DNA of 64,000 nucleotides, from contig NZ_AQWP01000002.1 of NCBI RefSeq assembly GCF_000375585.1, positions 806,001-870,000 of the forward strand. Reading direction: 5' to 3'. The translations under genes and the position numbers were made by a program. Positions 26,271 through 34,976 of this stretch are shown one piece after another; positions within the stretch are counted from its first letter, which is position 1; each line of letters opens with the position of its first letter. Below the pieces are notes generated by a model, which worked only from the letters and a program-made list of their open reading frames with translations, ran no database searches and was not told where the DNA came from. The DNA comes from Sinorhizobium meliloti 4H41. Lineage in GTDB: Bacteria > Pseudomonadota > Alphaproteobacteria > Rhizobiales > Rhizobiaceae.

Positions 26271-26576
26271 TCACTCCTCGGGCTCTGCGGTGAACAGCAG
26301 CGGAAAGCCCGCCTCCTTGCCGAGGTCGGTCGCTTCCTTGGCTTTGGTCTCCGCAACGTCCTTTGCACACACCACCACGACCGAAGTGCCCATCTTGTGG
26401 GCCGTCATCATCACCCGGTAGCCTGCCTCCTCGCTCATCCGGAAAACCGCCTTCAGCACCATGACCACGAATTCGCGCGGCGTGTAGTCGTCATTGACCA
26501 GCAGCACCTTGTAGAGCTTCGGTCTGTCGAGCTTGGGCTTGGTCAGGCGCTTTGCGGCTACATCATTGTCGCTCAT
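26271..26576 (-). CDS. clpS: ClpS adaptor of ClpAP protease (ClpS2-like)
   Basis: A 101-residue ClpS that delivers N-end-rule substrates to ClpA. Core motif: YKVLLVNDDYTPREFVVMVLKAVF. The substrate pocket region with MTAHKMGTSVVVVCAKDVAETKA follows. The PREFV rather than PMDFV reading matches the second alphaproteobacterial ClpS (ClpS2), as I recall it. No clpA follows in the window, which fits an orphan paralogue. It converges with pth and diverges from ychF. Confidence 0.92.
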   Translation of the reverse strand: MSDNDVAAKRLTKPKLDRPKLYKVLLVNDDYTPREFVVMVLKAVFRMSEEAGYRVMMTAHKMGTSVVVVCAKDVAETKAKEATDLGKEAGFPLLFTAEPEE

Positions 26577-26805
26577 GGGTAATCCGCCGTCGATGACATG
26601 AGAAAAGCGTTGGCGATCAAGCGGGCGAAGGTGGCAAACCGCCCACCTTTTTCCTCACTCCGCTACCGCCAATATCGCGCTCCGTCCCCCGGCATTCAAG
26701 TGAAACCCGGCTGCCGGAGCAAGCGGACCGGCGCGAAAAGCTTGACCGCCTCTCTCCTTTATCCCATAGCCACGCTCAAGAAATCAGGAACGACGGATTA
26801 TAGCC

Positions 26806-27909
26806 ATGGGCTTCAAATGCGGTATCGTCGGGCTGCCGAATGTCGGCAAGTCCACACTCTTCAACGCGCTGACCAAGACGGCGGCGGCGCAGGCGGCGAA
26901 CTATCCTTTCTGCACGATCGAGCCGAACACCGGCGAAGTCGCCGTGCCCGACCCGCGCATGCGCAAACTCGCCGACATCGCCAAGTCGAAGGAAATCATC
27001 CCGACCCGCATCTCCTTCGTCGACATCGCCGGGCTGGTGCGCGGTGCGTCCAAGGGCGAGGGCCTCGGCAACCAGTTCCTCGCCAACATCCGCGAGGTGG
27101 ATGCCGTCGTCCACGTGCTGCGCTGTTTCGAGGACGACGACATCACCCATGTCGAAGGCCGCATCCATCCGGTCGAAGACGCCGACACCATCGAGACCGA
27201 GCTGATGCTCGCCGATCTCGACAGCCTCGAGCGGCGTGCCGAACAGACGCGCAAGCGTGCGACCGGCAAGGACAAGGAGTCGATGGCGCAGCTTCCGATC
27301 ATGGAAGCTTCGTTGAAGCTGCTGCAGGAAGGCAAGCCCGTGCGCACCCTGCTTTCCAAGCTCGACGCCGACGAGCTTCGCATTCTCCAGAGCCTCAACC
27401 TGCTCACCTCGCACCCGGTTCTCTACGTCTGCAACGTCGCCGAAAGCGACGCGGCGACCGGCAACGAGCACACCCGCGCCGTCGAGAAGATGGCCAGGGA
27501 ACAGGGCGCCGAAACGGTCGTCATTTCGGCGGCGATCGAGTCTGAAGTCGCGCAGCTTCCGGAAGAGGAAGCGAAGGAATTCCTCGCGGCGCTCGATCTC
27601 GAGGAAGCCGGCCTCGACCGTCTGATCCGCGCCGGCTACAAGCTCCTCGATCTCATCACCTATTTCACGGTTGGACCGAAGGAGACCCGCGCCTGGACGA
27701 TCCCTCGCGGCACCAAGGCCCCGCAGGCCGCCGGCGTCATCCATTCGGATTTCGAGCGCGGCTTCATCCGCGCCAACACGATCGCCTATGACGACTATAT
27801 CGCCTATGGCGGCGAAAACGGCGCGAAGGAGGCCGGCAAGGCTCGCGACGAAGGCAAGGAATACGTCGTCCAGGACGGCGACGTCATCCATTTCCGGTTC
27901 AATACGTAA
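26806..27909 (+). CDS. ychF: YchF/OLA1-type ATPase
   Basis: A 367-residue Obg-family P-loop protein. G1 is GLPNVGKSTLFN (about 8-19), switch region SFVDIAGLVRGASKGEGLGNQFL. The usual NKxD is replaced by NVAE (about residue 205), the change that makes YchF favour ATP over GTP. A C-terminal TGS domain (about 280-364, LITYFTVGPKETRAWTIPRGTKAPQAAGVIHSDFERGFIRA) completes the family layout. Role in translation/stress is partly known. Confidence 0.96.
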   Translation: MGFKCGIVGLPNVGKSTLFNALTKTAAAQAANYPFCTIEPNTGEVAVPDPRMRKLADIAKSKEIIPTRISFVDIAGLVRGASKGEGLGNQFLANIREVDAVVHVLRCFEDDDITHVEGRIHPVEDADTIETELMLADLDSLERRAEQTRKRATGKDKESMAQLPIMEASLKLLQEGKPVRTLLSKLDADELRILQSLNLLTSHPVLYVCNVAESDAATGNEHTRAVEKMAREQGAETVVISAAIESEVAQLPEEEAKEFLAALDLEEAGLDRLIRAGYKLLDLITYFTVGPKETRAWTIPRGTKAPQAAGVIHSDFERGFIRANTIAYDDYIAYGGENGAKEAGKARDEGKEYVVQDGDVIHFRFNT

Positions 27910-27933
27910 GCGCGGAACCGTTGCGAGCCAGGA

Positions 27934-29040
27934 TCACCGCACGGCATGCAGCCGCGCGGTGATCGCGACGGGCAGCAGGCTCATCGCTGCGCGGCGCAGC
28001 GGCTGCCAGAAAATGCCGATCACGAGTACCGTCAGCCCAACCACCGCGAAGGCGATGAAGACGTAGGTATCGAGCGAGGCGCCGCTTTTCTGGAGGATCG
28101 TCCAAATGGCTGCGCCCAGCGACAAAAGGCCCGACGTCACGAATGCGCGGCGATCGATCACCAGACCGATCGTCATGAAAAGCGCCACGAGGAAAATAAC
28201 GGCGGCTGACTGACCCAGGCCCCCCTCTCCTGTCCACCAAACGTCGCCCTGACTGGATAAGACGATGAAACCGAGCATCGCATGGAGTAAGGCCGGTGCT
28301 GCGGCGAGATGCAGCCAGAAGGCTATGTCGGAGCGCAGGGTCAGACGATGCGGGTCCGAGATGTCGTAGCGCATGGCAAGCGCAAAAATCGCCAGCGCCG
28401 CCACGAGAAGAATCGCTGCGACCAGATGGGGATACTGTTCCAGAACGAAGTCGACCCCGAAGGCTTTGTCCAGAGCGAGGAAAACGAAGGCGACCGCCAC
28501 GGCTGCTATCGACAGCAGGAACAGGGCGAAAGACAGGGGAATTCTGTAGCGCCAGTAAAACAGCCCCAGAGGGACTGGAAAAGCGCAGACATAGGCCAAC
28601 ATCAAATAGGTCTCGTCCGTCCACGCAGGCTGTCCGGCCGCCATGACGTTGTACATTCCCTGCCCGACCCAATGAACGAGCGCCAGGGTCAGCGCAACCG
28701 CGGGCAAGGCCAGCCTCTGCCGGCGCACGAGTATTTCCGCCAGAAAGATGATTAGCGGCAGCACGGCGATCGTGCCGCCGATGCCCCAGAGCCCCACAAG
28801 CACGACCACCACGCCGATCGTGATAAGAATGTCGTGGAATCCGCGCAGGAAGCGCGGCTGCTCGCTCTCTTCTGCCGCTTGCGCATCGTGGCGTGTCTCG
28901 TCAGGGCGGCTTGCTGCGGCCATTGCGAGGCCTGCACTCACCCCCCGCGCCGAAAGAAAAGCATCAAGATCATTGACACGATCGGCTGATATGAGTCCCT
29001 TTTCGGCGGCTGCCGCCAGGGCCTTGTTCAAATCTGTCAC
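27934..29040 (-). CDS. DUF2157 membrane protein
   Basis: A 368-residue protein with a soluble N-terminal part (about 1-70, LNKALAAAAEKGLISADRVNDLDAFL, the DUF2157 head) followed by about ten hydrophobic helices. No catalytic motif is seen; function unknown. The GTG at 29040 is preferred because AAGGATC lies upstream. The same frame opens far upstream (29439) but that part runs antisense across the MaoC gene and lacks support. Its end is 25 bases from the ychF stop. Confidence 0.75.
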   Translation of the reverse strand: MTDLNKALAAAAEKGLISADRVNDLDAFLSARGVSAGLAMAAASRPDETRHDAQAAEESEQPRFLRGFHDILITIGVVVVLVGLWGIGGTIAVLPLIIFLAEILVRRQRLALPAVALTLALVHWVGQGMYNVMAAGQPAWTDETYLMLAYVCAFPVPLGLFYWRYRIPLSFALFLLSIAAVAVAFVFLALDKAFGVDFVLEQYPHLVAAILLVAALAIFALAMRYDISDPHRLTLRSDIAFWLHLAAAPALLHAMLGFIVLSSQGDVWWTGEGGLGQSAAVIFLVALFMTIGLVIDRRAFVTSGLLSLGAAIWTILQKSGASLDTYVFIAFAVVGLTVLVIGIFWQPLRRAAMSLLPVAITARLHAVR

Positions 29041-29205
29041 GGGCGGATCCTTGCGGGAAAAAGCTGCAACGCGCAACTTTCGGTAAGGTGATCGCATGAA
29101 CAATCGACATGCGCAACCTGGAAAATCAGCCGGACCGAAGCCACGTAAGGTCGGCCCTTTGTGCGTTCTCTTGGAACGCGCGTCGCCGTAAGGAGAGAAT
29201 GAGGC

Positions 29206-29661
29206 ATGCTTTATTTCGAGGATTTCACTCAGGGCCGGCGTTTCGACTACAGCCCGGTCCTGATGCAGGCCAACGACATGATCGCCTTCGCCAGCGAATT
29301 CGATCCGCAGCCCATGCATCTGGATGAAGAGGTCGGCAAGAGCAGCATTCTCGGCGGCCTCGCCGCTTCCGGTTGGCACACGAGCGCGGTCGGCATGCGG
29401 ATGATGATCGAGGCCTTTCTCGGCGATTCGTCCTCGCAAGGGTCACCGGGGGTCGACTTCATGGAGTGGAAGAAGCCGGTCCTTGCCGGAGATATCCTTT
29501 CAGGCTTCAGCCTTGTCCTGGAGGCGCGCCCGTCGAAAACCAAGCCGGCAATCGGCTTCGTCAAATTTCGCAACGAGATCGAGAACCAGAGCGGTGAAGC
29601 CGTGGCGGTTTCGGAATGCTCCGTCATGTTTAGGCGCCGCAATGGGGAGGCGCGCGCATGA
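29206..29661 (+). CDS. MaoC-like (hot-dog) dehydratase, first of a pair
   Basis: A 151-residue MaoC/R-hydratase-type protein: MLYFEDFTQGRRFDY at the start and the catalytic stretch FASEFDPQPMHLDEEVGKSSILGGLAASGWHTSA, with the Asp/His pair of enoyl-CoA hydratases. Such enzymes hydrate 2-enoyl-CoA; the specific substrate is unknown. It overlaps the next MaoC gene by 4 bases (ATGA), so the two probably form one complex or a heterodimer. Confidence 0.88.
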   Translation: MLYFEDFTQGRRFDYSPVLMQANDMIAFASEFDPQPMHLDEEVGKSSILGGLAASGWHTSAVGMRMMIEAFLGDSSSQGSPGVDFMEWKKPVLAGDILSGFSLVLEARPSKTKPAIGFVKFRNEIENQSGEAVAVSECSVMFRRRNGEARA

Positions 29662-30128
29662 TGACGCTGGAGGAGCTCTACCAGGCCGGGCGCAAGGTCA
29701 TCACCGGCAGCCTGACATTCACCGCGGAGGACATCATCCGCTTCGCCCGCGATTTCGACCCGCAGCCCTTCCACGTCGACGAGCAGCAGGCGAGACAGTC
29801 GCTTTTCGGCGGTCTTTGCGCCTCCGGATGGCATACCAGCGCCGGCTGGATGCAGTGCTTCCTGCGGTTCTGGAAAGAGGAGATCCGCCGCCTTGCAGCC
29901 GAGGGACTGCATGCGCCGACGCTCGGCCCCTCGCCCGGGTTCAAGGAACTCAGGTGGCTGAAGCCGGTCTATGCCGGCGACACGATCACCTATGCGGTCA
30001 CGTTACTGGAGGCCCGGATCGTCGCCTCGCGACCCGGCTGGCGGATCAACACGATCCTCTGCGAGGGCGAGAACCAGCACGGCGAGCCGGTCATCCGCTT
30101 CGAGAGCAAGGTCATCGAATTCGCTTGA
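29658..30128 (+). CDS. MaoC-like (hot-dog) dehydratase, second of a pair
   Basis: A 156-residue paralogue of the preceding gene. The catalytic stretch FARDFDPQPFHVDEQQARQSLFGGLCASGWHTSAGW has the same Asp/His layout, followed by LRWLKPVYAGDTITYAV. The start is fixed by the ATGA overlap. Both copies keep the active-site residues, so neither looks like a dead subunit. Confidence 0.88.
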   Translation: MMTLEELYQAGRKVITGSLTFTAEDIIRFARDFDPQPFHVDEQQARQSLFGGLCASGWHTSAGWMQCFLRFWKEEIRRLAAEGLHAPTLGPSPGFKELRWLKPVYAGDTITYAVTLLEARIVASRPGWRINTILCEGENQHGEPVIRFESKVIEFA

Positions 30129-30173
30129 ATGGCCGGGGCCAGCTGTTCGATCCTGGCCTAGAAGCCTGTGGGC

Positions 30174-30716
30174 TCAATGCCCCTCGAATTCGATGAGCGT
30201 GCGCACATTGACGCCGAGCGCTTCGAGCTTCTTGCGCCCGCCGAGCTCAGGCAGATCGATGATGAAGCAGGCTGCGACGATGTCCGCACCCATCTGCTTC
30301 AGGAGCTTGGCGGCGCCCTCGGCGGTGCCGCCGGTGGCGATCAGGTCATCGACGAGGATCACCTTGTCCCCGGGAGCGACCGCGTCCCTGTGCATTTCCA
30401 TCTCGTCCACGCCGTATTCCAGACTGTAGGCGATCCGCACCGTGTCGTGCGGCAACTTTCCCTTCTTGCGAATGGGTATGAAGCCGGCCGAAAGCTGGTG
30501 CGCAATCGCCCCGCCAAGGATAAAGCCCCGCGCCTCGATGCCGGCGATCTTGTCGACCTTGGTACCGGCATAGGGATGGACGAGCTCGTCTATCGCCCGG
30601 CGGAAGGCCCGCGGATTGCCGAGCAGGGTCGTGATGTCACGGAACATGACGCCGGGCTTCGGATAGTCCGGAATGCTTCGAATGGCGGAAATCAGTTCCA
30701 ATTGAACAGCGGTCAT
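30174..30716 (-). CDS. apt: Adenine phosphoribosyltransferase
   Basis: A 180-residue salvage enzyme making AMP from adenine and PRPP. Landmarks: [18 protein letters not shown] (15-32), [17 protein letters not shown] and the PRPP loop [18 protein letters not shown] (119-136). The ATG at 30716 gives the family N-terminus; the frame opens 18 codons earlier without support. Confidence 0.96.
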   Translation of the reverse strand: MTAVQLELISAIRSIPDYPKPGVMFRDITTLLGNPRAFRRAIDELVHPYAGTKVDKIAGIEARGFILGGAIAHQLSAGFIPIRKKGKLPHDTVRIAYSLEYGVDEMEMHRDAVAPGDKVILVDDLIATGGTAEGAAKLLKQMGADIVAACFIIDLPELGGRKKLEALGVNVRTLIEFEGH

Positions 30717-30889
30717 GTGTGAATGCGGCCTTTGCTGGATCCTCGATTGCCACAGGCATAGCACCAACAAAGCGCCCGTTTACAGGATTTTCTTCGCTCG
30801 GGGTCCGAGCCGGAACAATTTGGCGAGAGCGCGGGTTGATGCTAGGCTTTTCAAGGGGAGGCTTGCCGATTGTAGGAAGGAGGAACACC

Positions 30890-31075
30890 ATGCGCCTATT
30901 CGAATGCGGTTCGCTCGTCCCGGGTTGCGCTTGGCACACCCGCGCTGACAATGATGCGGAAATCGTGCGCCGGGTCGTCGAGCATATGCGCGAGACCCAT
31001 GGCGAGACGATCATCCGCGAAAACATGGTCGACAACATCAAGGCCCGCATCGTCGACGAAACCAAGGTCGCCTGA
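30890..31075 (+). CDS. DUF1059 small protein
   Basis: A 61-residue protein with the DUF1059 pattern: MRLFECGSLVPGCAWHTRADNDAEIVRRVVEHMRETHG. The two cysteines and H-T-R could bind metal but this is not established. A very strong ribosome site (AGGAAGGAGGAA) fixes the ATG at 30890. It converges with cca, 18 bases apart. Confidence 0.82.
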   Translation: MRLFECGSLVPGCAWHTRADNDAEIVRRVVEHMRETHGETIIRENMVDNIKARIVDETKVA

Positions 31076-31093
31076 CCGCGGCCCGAACCGGTC

Positions 31094-32353
31094 TCAGCCC
31101 GACCGCACCATCGACTCGAGCCGGGCGACGAGGGTCGCCCGCTCGACCTTGAAGTTGCGCTCGACCCAGAAGGCTTCAAGCTCTGCCAACACTTCCCCCA
31201 CCTTGGGACCGGCGGGAACCCCCAGTTTGAGGACATCGGCACCGTTCAACGGGAAGACAGGCCGCTGCCATTTTTCCGCCCGTGCAAGGAGGCGGTGAAA
31301 GGACGCGCTGTCGGCAAGGAATGCCGGATCGGTTTCGGCCTTGCGGCGTGCCGAGGCAAGCGCAAGCCTCAGCCGGACGACAATGCCTTCTGCGCCATGG
31401 CGATAGAGCCTGCGGTCGAGCGCAGCATCCGCAAGAGTAGCGGCGATTTCCGGCGCTTCGGCGAACCGGCCGAGGTAGGCGCTCTCCGCCTTGGACAGCC
31501 GCAGACGTTTGGCCATGGCTTCGAGCCGGTCGGCGTCGGGCGGGACCATCGCCGCAAGCCTCAGGAGCGGGTCCGCCTGCCAGGAAAAACTCTTCTCCGC
31601 AGCGATCAGCGCGGGGATAGCGTCGATGCCCCATTTTTCGGTCTCGGGCAGGATCTCGCTCAGCACACCTGCCTGCCGCATCCACAGGAGCGCACGGCCG
31701 GGGTCGTCGGCCGAAAGCAGCTTCTTCGTCTCCGTCCACACGCGTTCGGCGGAAAGCGTGGCGAGCTTCGCGCGGGCCTGGGCGCAGGCCCGCAGGCCTT
31801 CGGCGTCCGGACGGCCGCTGCCGTAATGGGCGAAGAAGCGGAAGAAGCGAAGAATACGGAGGTAATCTTCGGCCACGCGTTCGGCCGCGCTGCCGATGAA
31901 GCGCACCGTCCGCGTCTCGATGTCCCCGAGGCCCCCGACATGGTCGATGATCTCGCCGTCCGCACCGGCGTAGAGGGCGTTGATGGTGAAGTCGCGGCGT
32001 TCCGCATCCGCTTTCCAGTCGGTCCCGAAGGCCACTTCGGCGCGACGCCCATCGGTCGCGACGTCTCGGCGCAGGGTCGTTATCTCATAGGGAACACCTT
32101 CTATGACGAGCGTCACGGTGCCATGGTCGATTCCCGTCGGCACCGCCTTGATGCCGGCGCGCCCCGCCCGCTCGGTCACCTCCTCGGGACGCCAGGTGGT
32201 TGCCAGGTCGACGTCGCCGGCCGGCAAACCCATGAGGCTGTTGCGGATCGCGCCTCCGACGACCCGAACCTCGCCGCCATCGGCGTTCAACAGGTCGAAG
32301 ATACGGCGAAGATGAGGAGCCTGAAACCAGCGCTCGGCGACAATGGAAGTCAT
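31094..32353 (-). CDS. cca: CCA tRNA nucleotidyltransferase / poly(A) polymerase family
   Basis: A 419-residue class II nucleotidyltransferase: head-domain GGAIRNSLMGLPAGDVDLATTW with the metal-binding Asp pair, RRDFTINALY, then the neck/body (AERVAEDYLRILRFFRFFAHYG). It adds or repairs the 3' CCA end of tRNA. Distinguishing it from a poly(A) polymerase by sequence alone is not certain. It starts 4 bases inside the end of the Nudix gene, so it is the last gene of a three-gene overlapping set. Confidence 0.93.
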   Translation of the reverse strand: MTSIVAERWFQAPHLRRIFDLLNADGGEVRVVGGAIRNSLMGLPAGDVDLATTWRPEEVTERAGRAGIKAVPTGIDHGTVTLVIEGVPYEITTLRRDVATDGRRAEVAFGTDWKADAERRDFTINALYAGADGEIIDHVGGLGDIETRTVRFIGSAAERVAEDYLRILRFFRFFAHYGSGRPDAEGLRACAQARAKLATLSAERVWTETKKLLSADDPGRALLWMRQAGVLSEILPETEKWGIDAIPALIAAEKSFSWQADPLLRLAAMVPPDADRLEAMAKRLRLSKAESAYLGRFAEAPEIAATLADAALDRRLYRHGAEGIVVRLRLALASARRKAETDPAFLADSASFHRLLARAEKWQRPVFPLNGADVLKLGVPAGPKVGEVLAELEAFWVERNFKVERATLVARLESMVRSG

Positions 32354-32982
32354 GCATAGAGCCTTTCATAGAGCATGCGGACGATCCCCGCGGTGATCCC
32401 CCAGATGTTCCTTTCGCCGTAGGGCATGCGATAGAAATGGCGTTCAGCGCCCTGCCAGTGACTGCTTCCCCGTCCATGATTTCGGGGATTCATCAGGAAC
32501 GACAACGGCACCTCGAACACGCTCTCCACTTCCTCCGGATTCGGCTCTAGCACGAAGCCGGGCTGAACCACCGCAAGCACCGGCGTGATGCGGAAGCCGG
32601 ACATGGCCATGTAATGCGGCAGCCGCGCGACCGTCTCGACGAAACGCGGATCGAGCCCGATCTCCTCCTCAGCCTCGCGCAGTGCGGCGACTTCGATGGA
32701 GTGGTCTTCCGGATCCACCGCACCGCCCGGAAAGGCGACCTGGCCGGAATGCTTGCGCAAATTCGAGGTGCGCTGGGTGAAGATGACGTTGGCGTCTTCG
32801 CCGTCGTCGACGACCGGGACGAGGACTGCGGCGTCCTTCAGATGCAGGGACTCGAGATAGGATACGATGCCCGGGTTCAGCAGGAAATCGCCGTGATCGC
32901 GCCAGGCAGTCTCGATCGGCCCCCCCGCCTGCTGCAGCGCGCGGCGACGGAATTCGTCGGCGGAGTATGGGTGACCGTTCAT
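32350..32982 (-). CDS. Nudix hydrolase, CoA pyrophosphatase type
   Basis: A 210-residue Nudix enzyme. The box GGAVDPEDHSIEVAALREAEEEIGLD carries the R-E-x-x-E-E catalytic set; the preceding LRKHSGQVAFPGG matches the UPF0035 signature of CoA pyrophosphatases (NudL type). It probably splits coenzyme A or its derivatives. The ATG at 32982 overlaps the DUF1285 stop by 4 bases. Confidence 0.9.
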   Translation of the reverse strand: MNGHPYSADEFRRRALQQAGGPIETAWRDHGDFLLNPGIVSYLESLHLKDAAVLVPVVDDGEDANVIFTQRTSNLRKHSGQVAFPGGAVDPEDHSIEVAALREAEEEIGLDPRFVETVARLPHYMAMSGFRITPVLAVVQPGFVLEPNPEEVESVFEVPLSFLMNPRNHGRGSSHWQGAERHFYRMPYGERNIWGITAGIVRMLYERLYA

Positions 32983-33602
32983 CGGCACAAAGCTTCCAGC
33001 TCGGCCGCGGGCATGATCGGGAAGATCGCTCCGGCCGATCTGACGCAGAACATCTCCACCCCTTCCACCGCGATGGTCTCGCCGAGCTCGACGATGTCGT
33101 ACATCACCGGTCGCGAGACGAGCGCTTTCAGCCGCCCGCGCACATGTAGATAGGGTTTGAGTTCGCGATTGTCGCCGTGGATAACGAAGCGCAAGGGATG
33201 CTCCGGGCCCGCCTCGACCACGTCGCCGACATTGGTGCGGAAGGTCAGCACATTCTCGCCGTCCTTCTCGGTCACGCTCATCTCCACGGCGATGAACGGC
33301 GCGTCGGCGACCCGGATGCCGACCTTTTCCACAGGCGTGACGAGATAGGTCTTGCCGTCCTCGTCCTTGCGAAGCACGGTCGAGAACAGCCTCACCAGCG
33401 GCTGCCGGCCGATCGGCGTGCCCATGTAGAACCAGGTTCCATCGCCGCGGATTTCCATGTCGATGTCGCCGCAGAACGGCGGATTCCAGCGGTCGACCGG
33501 CGGCAACCCTCTCGCCTCGCCGCCCGTCTGCCCGGCAGCGCGTGCGATCAGCGCCGCCAGGCCGGCCGCATCGCCCATTTGTTGAATCTTGGCTTCTGCC
33601 AT
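32979..33602 (-). CDS. DUF1285 protein
   Basis: A 207-residue soluble protein with the DUF1285 landmarks LPPVDRWNPPFCGDIDMEIRGDGTWFYMGTPIGR and FRTNVGDVVEAGPEHPLRF. Function unknown. In alphaproteobacteria it commonly precedes a Nudix gene and cca, as here, which suggests a link to RNA or nucleotide maintenance (inference). The ATG at 33602 is the start consistent with the family. Confidence 0.82.
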   Translation of the reverse strand: MAEAKIQQMGDAAGLAALIARAAGQTGGEARGLPPVDRWNPPFCGDIDMEIRGDGTWFYMGTPIGRQPLVRLFSTVLRKDEDGKTYLVTPVEKVGIRVADAPFIAVEMSVTEKDGENVLTFRTNVGDVVEAGPEHPLRFVIHGDNRELKPYLHVRGRLKALVSRPVMYDIVELGETIAVEGVEMFCVRSAGAIFPIMPAAELEALCR

Positions 33603-33959
33603 TGTTCCGTCCCGTTTGGTCTCGATCTTGCATCCGAAGCATGACGCCGTTGCCTGCTGCATGTCCTTGTTCGTGACCGATCGGGGACAAACGCATGCAG
33701 CAGTTAAAAGTGCTACAGCAAGCCTTGCGCGTCTGATAAGACGCGGCGCTGTAGCGTCGGGTATGCACCACAAGCTCGCTTCGGCGCATATGTCCGCATT
33801 CGCGCCTGGAACGCAATGCTTCAGGCTTTGGTGTCAAGCTCACGAGATAGTGCGACGGCGGCGGCTTGTCAGCCGCCCCGCGGGGTCTAAATTGAAAAAC
33901 AGGAACTGGACAGCCGGCATCGGCGATCGATCCAGAAGCGGACGACCGGGAGACTTGCA
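33603..33959. other. Divergent promoter interval containing a RIME-like element
   Basis: The 357 bases between DUF1285 (leftward) and the MoxR gene (rightward) hold the palindromic element at 33654-33754 and about 200 further bases likely to contain the MoxR promoter. No gene is supported. Confidence 0.5.
33654..33754. repeat. RIME-like element of two palindromes (101 bp)
   Basis: Palindrome 1 (33654-33703) has 10-bp arms CTGCTGCATG and CATGCAGCAG. Palindrome 2 (33713-33754) has outer arms CTACAGC/GCTGTAG and an inner hairpin CGCGTC-TGATAA-GACGCG. Size and two-palindrome plan match the rhizobial RIME1 class as I remember it. Palindrome 2 corresponds to module 1 of the mosaic at 16589. Confidence 0.82.
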
Positions 33960-34973
33960 ATGAGTGTAATGAAAGGCGCGACCGAACTGGCCGACGAAAA
34001 GGCGATCGTCGCCGCAGCCGAGGCGGCGCTCGGAGAGGTCGCGCTGGTCCGCGCCGAGATCGGCAAGGTCATTTTCGGTCAGGAGAGCGTCGTCGAGCAA
34101 ACGCTGCTCGCGGTACTTTCCGGCGGGCACGCGCTGCTTGTCGGCGTTCCGGGACTTGCCAAGACCAAGCTCGTCGCCACGCTCGGCATCGTTCTCGGGC
34201 TCGACAACAGCCGCATTCAGTTCACGCCCGACCTCATGCCCTCCGATATCCTGGGTTCGGAGGTCATGGACCAGGACGCGGCAGGCCATCGCTCCTTCCG
34301 CTTCATTCCCGGCCCGATCTTCACGCAGCTCCTGATGGCCGACGAGATCAACCGCGCCTCGCCGCGCACGCAGTCGGCCCTGCTGCAGGCGATGCAGGAG
34401 TATCACATCACCATCGCGGGCGACCGCAAGGACCTGCCACAGCCGTTCCACGTGCTCGCAACCCAGAACCCGCTGGAGCAGGAAGGCACCTATCCGCTTC
34501 CCGAAGCCCAGCTCGACCGCTTCCTGATGCAGGTCGATGTCGGCTACCCCGAGCTTGCCGCCGAACGACAGATCCTGCTCGAGACGACCGGACTCGCAGA
34601 AACCGAGGCGCGGCCCGTGATCGACGCAGGCCGCCTGCAGCAGATCCAGGGGCTGATCCGTCAGATGCCTGTCGGCGAGAAGGTGGTCGACGCCATCCTG
34701 GCGCTCGTTCGTTCCGCACGCCCCGGCAACGGCAATGCCGACACCGACAAGAACGTTGCCTGGGGGCCGGGTCCGCGCGCCGGACAGGCGCTCATGCTCT
34801 GCGCCCGCGCCCGCGCGCTCTACGACGGGCGGCTTGCCCCTTCGATCGACGACGTCCTTGCGCTCGCCGAGCCGGTTCTCCAGCACCGCATGGCGCTGAC
34901 CTTCGCCGCCCGCGCCGAGGGCATGTCGGTGCGCGACGTCATCGCCGGCCTGGTGAAGCGGGCCAAGGGCTGA
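33960..34973 (+). CDS. MoxR-family AAA+ ATPase
   Basis: A 337-residue AAA_3 ATPase. Walker A-like GVPGLAKTKLV (about 61-71), Walker B LLMADEINRASPRTQSALLQAM, sensor 1 VLATQNPLEQEGTYPLPEAQLDRF and a lid domain. MoxR proteins act as chaperones for metal-cofactor or envelope protein assembly together with VWA proteins. It is the first gene of a four-gene operon with DUF58, BatA/DUF4159 and a large membrane protein. The start at 33960 follows GGGAGACTTGCA. Confidence 0.93.
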   Translation: MSVMKGATELADEKAIVAAAEAALGEVALVRAEIGKVIFGQESVVEQTLLAVLSGGHALLVGVPGLAKTKLVATLGIVLGLDNSRIQFTPDLMPSDILGSEVMDQDAAGHRSFRFIPGPIFTQLLMADEINRASPRTQSALLQAMQEYHITIAGDRKDLPQPFHVLATQNPLEQEGTYPLPEAQLDRFLMQVDVGYPELAAERQILLETTGLAETEARPVIDAGRLQQIQGLIRQMPVGEKVVDAILALVRSARPGNGNADTDKNVAWGPGPRAGQALMLCARARALYDGRLAPSIDDVLALAEPVLQHRMALTFAARAEGMSVRDVIAGLVKRAKG

Positions 34974-34976
34974 CGC

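Noticed and set aside
29041-29439. Upstream extension of the DUF2157 frame
   Set aside because: Would overlap the MaoC gene antisense; a GTG at 29040 with a ribosome site gives the family-like N-terminus.
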